Source of the DNA: a virus
Virus record (IMG/VR): IMGVR_UViG_3300032241_000345
Span: 1-20,424 of that record
Strand: one strand, 5' to 3'
DNA: 20,424 nt
Shown: positions 14,489 through 20,424 of the stretch, in pieces
Layout of the letters: every line of letters starts with the position of its first letter
Numbering within the stretch: the first letter of the stretch is position 1
Notes under the pieces: model-generated
Databases searched by the model: none
What the model was told of the DNA's origin: nothing
What the model saw: only the letters and a program-made list of their open reading frames with translations
Made by a program: the position numbers and the translations under genes

Positions 14489-14977
14489 ATGAGAGAAGTT
14501 CCGATAAATGTTTTGCACGAAAAATTGTTTTATGAACCACAAACGGGCCATTTGATTTGGAATCATACCACGCAATGGACTAAAAAAGGACAAATTGCGG
14601 GAACAAATTGCCTTGGATATATCAAAATAAGTATTAACAAAATTATCATGCCCGCACACAGAATTGTTTGGGCGATGAAGCATAACCAATGGCCGTTTGG
14701 CGAAATTGACCATATTAATGGTAACCGCGCTGACAACAGAATTGAAAACTTGCGTGAGGTTACACATCAACAAAACTGCATGAACAGAACAAAAGCACAA
14801 AATAATAAATCTGGATACAAAGGAATATCTTGGCATAATTCTGCTCAGAAATGGCAAGCCCATCTTTCCGTTGGCGGCAAAAGCATTTATTTGGGTCTTT
14901 TTGATAATCCTGAAAAAGCCCATGATGCTTATGAAAAGGCCGCACAAATGGCGTATGGAATATTTGCCCGTCATTAG
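14489..14977 (+). mobile_element. Free-standing HNH-AP2 homing endonuclease gene, antisense in the late operon
   Basis: 162 aa from ATG 14489 (ATG 14483 is an alternative; no clear Shine-Dalgarno before either). The HNH core is A-H57-RIVWAMKHNQWP, I-D74-H75-INGNRADNRIENLREV and THQQN, all characteristic. Residues 106-160 form an AP2 DNA-binding domain: NKSGYKGISWHNSAQKWQAH, then FDNPEKAHDAYEKAA. Such enzymes cut a homing site in related phages lacking the gene and spread by repair. It is the only plus-strand gene between 7102 and 20424 and its stop overlaps the 882-aa gene's stop by 4 nt. TTGACC (14454-14459) with a poor -10 at 14477-14482 is a weak candidate promoter. Confidence 0.92.
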
Positions 14978-17622
14978 AATTTCCCGTCTATTTGGTAACG
15001 GTATTTAACCGCGCCAAGCCGCCAGAAAGTTCCCGTATCAGTAGATGATAAGGAAAATGACATATAACGCGCCCTGATTCGGCAAGAAATATACTCTGTT
15101 GATTGCGTCATCGGGAACGTAATTGAACTAACTGTTCCAGATGGTGAGCCAGAATAATAGCTAGTGGACGGTGATGTAGCCGTATCTGTAGCGTAGTTAG
15201 TGTAATTAATGGTCAAATACACAGTAGCGTTAGTGTTACCGCTATACGTACCCCATTTCATATCAGGCCAAATTTGATCCACAAAAACCAAATTATCAGC
15301 CTCATTTAACTGGAAATAACCCGTGCTAAACGAGGACTGCATACCCGTTGTTTGACCATTATATACAGCATCATTGCCCATTTCATGCTGGTATAACCAT
15401 GTATCAGAACCTGCTCCAATAGGTGAACCAAGCACTGATTGATCAATCCATGCCGTGCGGCCAAGAGTTCCATAATCCCACTGCTGGAGAACATAGTTGT
15501 ACTTCACATAAGAATCATTTTCAGTGGCATTTGCTGAAGGATAATACCAAGTTACTTCATTAAATTGAGAATTAACGCCACAGCATACTTTGTAAAAATA
15601 TGAAGTATTAATATTTTGGAAAACAACATCCCAAATTGGGCATGGAATAGTCTGTGGGCCAGAACCAATGCTCATGAAGAATTGTTTCTGCGACATCCAG
15701 TAAACAGCGCCATTTAACTGACCTACACAGTGACGGCTTACTGCACCACAATTAGAACCAATTTTGTTGAACCCATAAACCAAGGGGGTTCCAACGTATT
15801 GCATGGCCCATAAATCTAAGTCAGTCCAAAGCAATCCTTGTTGTGGCCCTTGAATACCAGCAACGATCTTAGACCCTGTTGGAATACGGTAGGAACCCGC
15901 CTGATTGATTACAGTGGCATTCCATGAAGTGTAATCTCCAACATCACACCAGCGCACTAACATAGGATCGGGTTGAAGCGTGAACGAAGAACCGTACGCC
16001 ACAATTTGACGCTGAGGCATGGCAACAAAAATGCCAGAATTAACCAATGGACTATTGCCGCCAACAATTTGGGCTTGTTGCAATTGACCACTAGGATTCC
16101 AAGAATAAATTGGCCCTCCTGCTGGGCAAGCAACTAAAACTTGTCCAAAATTATCTAATGTCCAATCCGTTGCCGTAATTGGAGTTCCAGAACCTTGCGC
16201 TTGAGCCGAACCAACACCAAATCCGCCAACGCCAAAACCACCAACGCCAAATCCGGTTCTGGTCTGTTGTGGGCCTAAAGAAATGTACCAGTAAGTATCA
16301 ATATTCCCATCATTAATCGGCGTTGGTCCAACTGTAATTGAACCTGAAGTTGTAGCGGCAAACGTAAATTGACCTGCTGTCAATGCTCCATTTGTTGCCG
16401 GAGTATCAATAATCGTGTAACTGCCTGAAACAGTAGTATTAGTAGTTGGAACATACGTTGCCGTTCCGCTGCCAGAACCAACTCCAGTTGCAGTAAAAAC
16501 TACGCCAACTGTATTGGAAGAAGCGCCAATTAATGTGAAATCAGTTGATCCAACAGAAGTAATTATATAACGGGTTCCAACAACAAATGAACCACCCGTC
16601 ACATTATTTACTGGTACATATAATGCTTTGCCAGTTCCAGAACCTGCACCAGTTGCTATAAATGCAGTACCAACATTGTTATTAGCTGCACCAATAGATG
16701 TCCACGTTGTTGTTCCAGTGGTTAAAATTACGTAAATTCTACCTGTTGTAAAATATCCCGCATCCAAGGAGCCTATGGTTGTGGGAACGCTAACATATAA
16801 AGTGTTATTTGGAACAAAAGTATTATTTGGCAAATATCCAGTTACAATACCGGAATTGGCCGTTGTTGAAAATGTATAAGATACGCCGCCATTTGCAGTC
16901 ATAGCGGTAGATGAAACGGTCGTGTCAATATTGACCGTGTATGTTCCTGCACCGCCAGAACCACCAACAAAGGCAATAATTTGCGTTCCCGGAACAACAC
17001 CGGTTCCAGTAATCGTTTGATTAAGTGAAATTGTTCCCGTGACAGATGATGCTGTCAACGTAGTTCCAGAAATGGAACCCGTAAAAGTTGCTTGGCTAAC
17101 TGCTGCCGTTGCACCACCACTTGCCAATATAGAATATTGGTTCCCTGCCGCTGTATATATACCGTATGGGCCATTTAAGATTAATCCACCCACCGAAACA
17201 GGCGTTGTAAAATTAACATAGTCTAATGTTGTTGCAGAAATATTTGAATCTATAAATGTAACAAGATTAGTGTTAGTTGGATATGAAGTTACAAAATTAG
17301 GAGTTGTATCCGTAATCGTTAATTGAGGAGTAATATTTTGAGGAGGAGAACTACCATTTAATGATACAGATAATGATGATTCAGCACCAATACCTAACCA
17401 ATTGTTAGAATTTAAATCTGCCCAACCTTTAAGAGACCTAATAGAAGAACCAATAGAAGAATTTAAATAATTCTTCCACCCACCTAGTTTTTGAGCAAGA
17501 CCCAGCCCGTTTCGTTCGGGCAAAAACCGAATCAATTGTGATGTTGAATATGCAGCTTCGTTAAGAGCAAATGTCGTATTTGTCTCAACACCGGGTTTAA
17601 GTTTAATTGTTGCGTGGGGCAT
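14974..17622 (-). CDS. P22 gp10-like packaged-DNA stabilisation / tail-hub protein (882 aa)
   Basis: The N-terminus (LKPGVETNTTFALN, RFLPERNGLGLAQKLGGWK) and the C-terminal two fifths (about 485-882: TDWTLDNFGQVLVACPAGG, DVGDYTSWNATVINQAGSYR, ending FWRLGAVKYRYQIDGKF) match a large phage family related to gp10 of P22, a tail protein that plugs the portal and keeps DNA in the head. The C-terminal part is a likely beta-propeller. Residues 180-243 and 294-392 are foreign-looking Gly/Thr/Ser-rich modules inserted into the N-terminal beta region. A GFGVG triplet lies at 457-471. GAGGGG precedes the start; the upstream adaptor gene ends 4 nt before it. Confidence 0.83.
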   Translation of the reverse strand: MPHATIKLKPGVETNTTFALNEAAYSTSQLIRFLPERNGLGLAQKLGGWKNYLNSSIGSSIRSLKGWADLNSNNWLGIGAESSLSVSLNGSSPPQNITPQLTITDTTPNFVTSYPTNTNLVTFIDSNISATTLDYVNFTTPVSVGGLILNGPYGIYTAAGNQYSILASGGATAAVSQATFTGSISGTTLTASSVTGTISLNQTITGTGVVPGTQIIAFVGGSGGAGTYTVNIDTTVSSTAMTANGGVSYTFSTTANSGIVTGYLPNNTFVPNNTLYVSVPTTIGSLDAGYFTTGRIYVILTTGTTTWTSIGAANNNVGTAFIATGAGSGTGKALYVPVNNVTGGSFVVGTRYIITSVGSTDFTLIGASSNTVGVVFTATGVGSGSGTATYVPTTNTTVSGSYTIIDTPATNGALTAGQFTFAATTSGSITVGPTPINDGNIDTYWYISLGPQQTRTGFGVGGFGVGGFGVGSAQAQGSGTPITATDWTLDNFGQVLVACPAGGPIYSWNPSGQLQQAQIVGGNSPLVNSGIFVAMPQRQIVAYGSSFTLQPDPMLVRWCDVGDYTSWNATVINQAGSYRIPTGSKIVAGIQGPQQGLLWTDLDLWAMQYVGTPLVYGFNKIGSNCGAVSRHCVGQLNGAVYWMSQKQFFMSIGSGPQTIPCPIWDVVFQNINTSYFYKVCCGVNSQFNEVTWYYPSANATENDSYVKYNYVLQQWDYGTLGRTAWIDQSVLGSPIGAGSDTWLYQHEMGNDAVYNGQTTGMQSSFSTGYFQLNEADNLVFVDQIWPDMKWGTYSGNTNATVYLTINYTNYATDTATSPSTSYYSGSPSGTVSSITFPMTQSTEYISCRIRARYMSFSLSSTDTGTFWRLGAVKYRYQIDGKF
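16211..16255. repeat. Three tandem 15-bp repeats encoding GFGVG
   Basis: Plus-strand units CCAACACCAAATCCG, CCAACGCCAAAACCA and CCAACGCCAAATCCG run head to tail. They encode three GFGVG units (residues 457-471) of the tail-hub protein. Relatives carry similar G-Y/F-G-x-G strings with varying copy number, so slippage could change length without a frameshift. Confidence 0.9.
16447..16743 (-). repeat. Two 44-residue repeats inserted in the tail-hub protein
   Basis: Residues 294-337 and 349-392 align without gaps at 24 of 44 positions. Each reads Y-I/V-I, G-T/S-T, W/F-T-x-I-G-A, N-x-V-G, F-x-ATG-x-GSG-x-G and ends A-x-YVP. The unit is of a kind I recall as recurring in tail fibres and other phage surface proteins. 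They interrupt the gp10-like N-terminal beta domain. Confidence 0.8.
16894..17085 (-). repeat. Inserted phage surface module (FTGSISGTTLT type) in the tail-hub protein
   Basis: Residues 180-243 begin FTGSISGTTLTASSVTG, continue with ITGTGVVPGTQIIAFVG and GTYTVNIDTTVSSTAMTA. This matches from memory a widespread, shuffled phage module with the same beginning and end. Its borders fit an insertion between two strands of the host protein. Confidence 0.65.
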
Positions 17623-17625
17623 AAA

Positions 17626-18342
17626 TTATCCCCTCGTTGGCGTTGCAGCAGGAGCAGGGGAATAAGAAGTCCAAGCAGCGGCTTCAAATTTTGCACGATT
17701 TGCTTCAATTAAAGCACTTGATTTCAATGCTTGATATTGGGCTTCATATGTCTGAGCCATCTGCGGATCGTCATTAATTTTGCCAAAATTGCGTTGAAAC
17801 GCTGAAATGTAAATCATGGAGGCCATAATAAACATATCTGGCAAATATGTACTAATATATGTTGTTGTATTGTTGGCCGACAAAGGCGCTGAACGCACAG
17901 TACCTGTCAAACGAACACTATAATTAGAATTGGGAATTGGCCCAACAGTCATATATTGCGAAGTATTACCAGTAGTAGCAGTATCACCACCATAAACAGC
18001 AAAATATTGCGGTAAGCCTTGAGTTGATCCCGATCCGTAGACATTTTGAATATATTCCTTAGTCACAGGGGTAAGGGGCGTGGAATTTCCAGACCCATCA
18101 ATAACTTCAAATGTCTGAGCAACAATGAATTGAGATGTTGGAATAGTTAATTGATTATTGCCCGATGTAAACGAATAAGCCGTGGTGCTGATCTGAGTGC
18201 TAAGAAAATCTAAATCGCGCTGCATACGCAATTCGGCATAATCAATCATAGATGGGATAATAATCGTGTAATTAGTGTCGGTTACAGGCACAACCGCCAT
18301 CGTTGCAATTTGTTGAACGTATGACGAGTACGTGAGAGACAT
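17626..18342 (-). CDS. Putative head-tail adaptor protein (P22 gp4-like role)
   Basis: 238 aa. The N-terminal 45 residues are helical (YSSYVQQIATMAVVP, then IDYAELRMQRDLDFL), a hallmark of adaptor proteins that dock on the portal ring. The middle is beta-rich (VAQTFEVIDGSG, QYFAVYGGDT, GPIPNSNYSVRLTGTVR). A C-terminal helical part contains LPDMFIMASMIYISAFQRNFG and then DDPQMAQTYEAQYQALKSS. It sits directly upstream of the gp10-like gene, the usual order for podovirus adaptor and stabilisation genes. The start at 18342 has only a weak ribosome-binding site, 2 nt after the endolysin stop. I could not assign a specific family from sequence alone. Confidence 0.8.
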   Translation of the reverse strand: MSLTYSSYVQQIATMAVVPVTDTNYTIIIPSMIDYAELRMQRDLDFLSTQISTTAYSFTSGNNQLTIPTSQFIVAQTFEVIDGSGNSTPLTPVTKEYIQNVYGSGSTQGLPQYFAVYGGDTATTGNTSQYMTVGPIPNSNYSVRLTGTVRSAPLSANNTTTYISTYLPDMFIMASMIYISAFQRNFGKINDDPQMAQTYEAQYQALKSSALIEANRAKFEAAAWTSYSPAPAATPTRG

Positions 18343-18344
18343 GA

Positions 18345-18857
18345 TTATCCAACCATCTTAAACGCGATTTCTTCAACTTCAGCAACGCGCCGTGACCAAC
18401 CTTTACCAAAAGTATCATAAGTTGGAAGGCTTTGCAAAAAGGCTAATCGGGCTTCGCAGACTCCCGTTGCAATCTCACGAGGGTTTGCCGTTTCAAGAGC
18501 AGCAATTGTGGCTGATCCGATTTGGCCGTCTGTATTGACACCAAGTACCGACTGAAGGGTTTTTGCCGCCCTACCCGTCCCCGAATTGATCGCAAGATCA
18601 AAGACTGCATAATCCACCCCATCTGGGAGATCGTCGCCTTTTATAGCATCCCAGTAGCGTTTCTTATACAACGGCATCACGTCGGAAGGGGTTAACGCCC
18701 GAATATCTTCCTTGGATACTTCATGGCCTACCCATTCCTCCCAAACCGCTTTCGTGCAGCCAAGGTTAGTGCATCCTCCGGGGTCTTTCGGATTATCCAC
18801 ATAACCGCCCTCATTTTTAAGAATAAGGGCAAAGCACTGTTCCCAATTGTCTTTCAC
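18345..18857 (-). CDS. Endolysin, glycoside hydrolase 108 family with peptidoglycan-binding C-terminus
   Basis: 170 aa, starting with GTG whose GTGA overlaps the holin stop. It hydrolyses peptidoglycan glycan strands (muramidase). The signature ILKNEGGYVDNPKDPGGCTN gives catalytic E16 and is followed by G-C-T in place of the usual G-I-T. LYKKRYWDAIKGDDLPDGVD is the second family hallmark. Residues from about 92 (SGTGRAAKTLQSVLGVNTDG, then GWSRRVAEV) match the small PG_binding_3 domain. There is no signal peptide, so release to the cell wall needs the neighbouring holin. Confidence 0.95.
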   Translation of the reverse strand: MKDNWEQCFALILKNEGGYVDNPKDPGGCTNLGCTKAVWEEWVGHEVSKEDIRALTPSDVMPLYKKRYWDAIKGDDLPDGVDYAVFDLAINSGTGRAAKTLQSVLGVNTDGQIGSATIAALETANPREIATGVCEARLAFLQSLPTYDTFGKGWSRRVAEVEEIAFKMVG

Positions 18858-19384
18858 GACTTATTCCCCAAAGAAGCGGTAAGGGCATCTGTCTTTTGTT
18901 TAGAGCCAGCAGATGAGCCAAAATAAAACCCCATAACGCTTGTCCAAGCCGTGCCAAGCGTACCGATCAGCATCAAAAGGGCTTCTCCGCCCGTGGCTGG
19001 AAGGCCAAAGTGCAAAATGTAAGCGATGATCCCAAAGAACCCAAGCGTGACGCCAACCGCCAATACGCGGGGTATCCAGTCACGGGTGGCAATTTGCATT
19101 TGACGAGCCGAATCACGGTCTTCTTCCGATATCTTTTCCAGATCAATGTCTAAAGATTTCATTTGAACTTTGAAATCGGCATCAATCTTTTTTAACGCAG
19201 CCAACTGATCGCCCGTTGGATTAGCAAGAGCCGACATAATATCGTCCTCAGTGCCATTTTCATGGCCAAAGAGGGCATTTGATACAGCTTTAACAGCCAT
19301 TCCAGCAATAGGGCCACCCAGAGCGGTGGCGATGGTAGGAGCAACAGACCCAATTAACGGGCCAAAAGTTTTTAAAATGTCCAT
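18854..19384 (-). CDS. Holin, 3-TM type (GTA_holin_3TM-like)
   Basis: 176 aa. An apolar Gly/Ala-rich segment lies at the N-terminus (about 7-34), then a charged middle that includes the family hallmark EEDRDSARQMQ with ATRDWIPRVLA, then two strong membrane helices at about 106-127 (VGVLTLGFFGIIAYILHF-like) and 132-156 (EALLMLIGTLGTAW and MGFYFGSS). This matches the Holin_3TMs family described for gene transfer agents and found in many proteobacterial phages. It would make inner-membrane holes at lysis, letting the cytoplasmic GH108 enzyme out. It is coupled to the endolysin gene by a 4-nt overlap. Confidence 0.9.
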   Translation of the reverse strand: MDILKTFGPLIGSVAPTIATALGGPIAGMAVKAVSNALFGHENGTEDDIMSALANPTGDQLAALKKIDADFKVQMKSLDIDLEKISEEDRDSARQMQIATRDWIPRVLAVGVTLGFFGIIAYILHFGLPATGGEALLMLIGTLGTAWTSVMGFYFGSSAGSKQKTDALTASLGNKS

Positions 19385-19385
19385 T

Positions 19386-19853
19386 TCACTTCACCGTTAA
19401 CATGAGGATTACACCAATTACACCAATACCCAAGACTAGAAAGCCAACAATGCTTGCAATCATAATAGCATCCTTGCGGTTTTCTTCTTGTTCCTTTAGC
19501 GCCGCCGCCGCCTCTCTCGCTGCTTCTTTACGCATTTCAATAACTTGCCGTTGAATGCCGTCCCAAGCCGCAGGACCGTATTGAGCAACAAACATATTCT
19601 TTACGTTCTGCTGCATCTCAATGGCTTTAGCCTTGGCAGCATATATTTTAACAGCCTCAGCCTCAAATTCAGCTTGAGATTGAAACAATTTTTTCTTGCG
19701 TGGAGATGAGGCAATCGTAACAATTTGCCCCACTTTTGCAAAAAGACTGCTGATTTTTTCAGCAGTCTCCATTACATCTTGTCCAGCTTCAACGGCTGAC
19801 TTAATAGAAGAATACAGACCTGTGGCTGCGGCTATAAGCGTAAACGGGTCCAT
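19386..19853 (-). CDS. Small membrane-anchored phage protein of the lysis cassette
   Basis: 155 aa, function not established. The N-terminus (MDPFTLIAAATGLYSSIKSA) is apolar and could be amphipathic. Residues 55-125 form a long charged helix, a probable coiled coil, with SQAEFEAEAVKIYAAKAKA and YGPAAWDGIQRQVIEMRKEA. One C-terminal membrane helix follows at about 130-153 (MIASIVGFLVLGIGVIGVIL). I recall similar proteins next to holins in marine and freshwater podoviruses. It could be a lysis accessory (antiholin or spanin-like) or a small virion membrane protein. It ends 1 nt before the holin gene; the site ahead of its ATG is weak. Confidence 0.72.
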   Translation of the reverse strand: MDPFTLIAAATGLYSSIKSAVEAGQDVMETAEKISSLFAKVGQIVTIASSPRKKKLFQSQAEFEAEAVKIYAAKAKAIEMQQNVKNMFVAQYGPAAWDGIQRQVIEMRKEAAREAAAALKEQEENRKDAIMIASIVGFLVLGIGVIGVILMLTVK

Positions 19854-19865
19854 ATTTAATCCATA

Positions 19866-20054
19866 TTATTCAGCAGCAAGTGTTTCGGGGGCAGCTTCTG
19901 AAGCAACAGGCGCTGCCTGCATTTGCGGTTCTGCTTGCGCTTTTAACTTTTCATAGACAGTAATGCCTGCCTCAAGAGGCAGCTTCCCAAGGCCAGCAGC
20001 AATGATATTTGCTTCTGCCACGGTAAATTTGAAATTAAGTTCAAGATTATCCAT
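19866..20054 (-). CDS. Small conserved phage protein (62 aa)
   Basis: The first 40 residues (LELNFKFTVAEANIIAAGLG then KLPLEAG) follow the pattern F-x-LTVxEAN-x-I-x-x-x-LGxLP seen in short proteins of many podoviruses and siphoviruses. The tail is Ala/Pro/Glu-rich and probably disordered. The strong site AGAGGGA precedes the ATG. Function unknown; it lies between tail and lysis genes. Confidence 0.75.
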   Translation of the reverse strand: MDNLELNFKFTVAEANIIAAGLGKLPLEAGITVYEKLKAQAEPQMQAAPVASEAAPETLAAE

Positions 20055-20063
20055 TTTTCCCTC

Positions 20064-20375
20064 TTACGAAAATGGTGGCGCTTGTGTTTGCGTCACTGGT
20101 TGAGATAATGCCGATATTTGCGCTCCAACTTGCGCCTCAACGCCCGGCATGCTGATGCATTGAGAAACCCATATATAAGCCATCTGTTGTGTAATGTCAG
20201 CATATGGAACAAATTCTGCTGGGTTTGGCGAACCTAAATTAGCCGTTCCAGATGCAGATGATGTGACAGTACCATTTGTACCCGTGCAAACCCAATTAAT
20301 AGCCGTAACCACATTGGTTAGGCTATTAGAGGATGGGTTTACAATAAACTGAGGAAACTCCCACGTATATTGCAT
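20064..20375 (-). CDS. Small tail-associated hypothetical protein (103 aa)
   Basis: The start at 20375 (MQYTWEFPQF) forms a TAATG overlap with the stop of the upstream tail gene and is preferred over an upstream TTG. The protein has an N-terminal beta part (WEFPQFIVNP, NVVTAINWVCTGT) and a helical segment FVPYADITQQMAYIWVSQC. This pattern resembles short proteins found after tail fibre or glycine-rich tail genes in many phages (W.F.....vV..I.W...F.pY..iT...v..WV). Function unknown. Confidence 0.75.
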   Translation of the reverse strand: MQYTWEFPQFIVNPSSNSLTNVVTAINWVCTGTNGTVTSSASGTANLGSPNPAEFVPYADITQQMAYIWVSQCISMPGVEAQVGAQISALSQPVTQTQAPPFS

Positions 20376-20424
20376 TAAGTGTATTCCCAAATGCGGATCA
20401 TGCCTTGGTAGCCATTGCCGCCAC
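20375..20424 (-). CDS. C-terminus of a glycine-rich tail protein (partial)
   Basis: Only the last 15 codons lie in the window: GGNGYQGMIRIWEYT and a TAA stop that overlaps the next ATG. Phage tail and receptor-binding proteins with glycine-rich C-terminal domains often end this way (GGxGxxGxIxIxEYT). The rest of the gene lies to the right. Confidence 0.7.
   Translation of the reverse strand, partial: GGNGYQGMIRIWEYT

Noticed and set aside
14438-14974. Minus-strand open frame of 178 codons opposite the homing endonuclease
   Set aside because: The HNH and AP2 motifs on the plus strand are unambiguous; the antisense reading has no family-like features.
16201-16260. Possible CRISPR-like or binding-site array
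   Set aside because: The three 15-bp units are contiguous, have no spacers, and simply encode GFGVG repeats in frame.
1-20424. Anti-phage defence, toxin-antitoxin, retron or diversity-generating system
   Set aside because: No reverse transcriptase, toxin-like pair, template/variable repeat pair or defence ATPase was recognised; the nuclease-like genes fit phage DNA metabolism.

Overview
This window is a densely coded segment of a tailed double-stranded DNA bacteriophage (Caudoviricetes). There is no rRNA, tRNA, CRISPR array, insertion sequence or recognisable host gene, and no stretch above about 80 bp without a coding call. The virion proteins resemble those of short-tailed phages (podovirus-like adaptor plus a P22 gp10-like tail-hub/stabilisation protein, and no tape measure protein seen). 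The GH108 endolysin, the 3-TM holin of the gene-transfer-agent type and the repeated Gly-Gly-Arg motifs point to a Gram-negative, probably alphaproteobacterial host. The host is an inference. Integrase, terminase, portal and capsid genes are not in the window, so lifestyle cannot be decided.

Layout. (1) 1-3468, minus strand, is a replication/recombination operon read right to left: a small conserved phage protein, an XRE-type regulator, a RusA resolvase, a DnaA-domain-IV-like DNA-binding protein, an SF2 helicase and a Zn-ribbon/Toprim primase cut by the left window edge. The genes overlap at almost every junction. (2) 3469-3530 is a 62-bp divergent control region with a candidate promoter and repeated ATGCAAA/TTTGC elements. 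(3) 3531-7031, plus strand, is a second early operon: Gp157-like protein, ERF single-strand annealing protein, a small DUF736-like protein with an SSB-like C-terminal tip, a protein made of a duplicated domain, a helical hypothetical, a PD-(D/E)XK-like protein, an HNH protein and a DUF6378-like protein. It ends at a strong hairpin-plus-T terminator at 7038-7088. (4) 7102-20424, minus strand, is the late operon read right to left: the C-terminus of a glycine-rich tail protein, small accessory proteins, a lysis cassette (membrane protein, holin, endolysin), adaptor, tail-hub/stabilisation protein, two small virion-associated proteins, a GNAT acetyltransferase, and two large candidate internal/ejection proteins (1128 and 781 aa). 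One free-standing HNH-AP2 homing endonuclease gene is inserted antisense inside this operon at 14489-14977.

Working together. The primase, helicase, DnaA-like protein, ERF, SSB-like protein and RusA form a plausible replication-by-recombination set. The compact divergent region probably balances the two early operons through the XRE protein. The most notable items are the SSB-like 80-aa protein next to ERF, the stand-alone DnaA domain IV, a chaperone/autoprotease-like domain in the middle rather than at the end of the 1128-aa protein, mobile sequence modules spliced into the tail-hub protein, and the duplicated-domain 151-aa protein. I saw no clear anti-phage defence or otherwise wholly new system.
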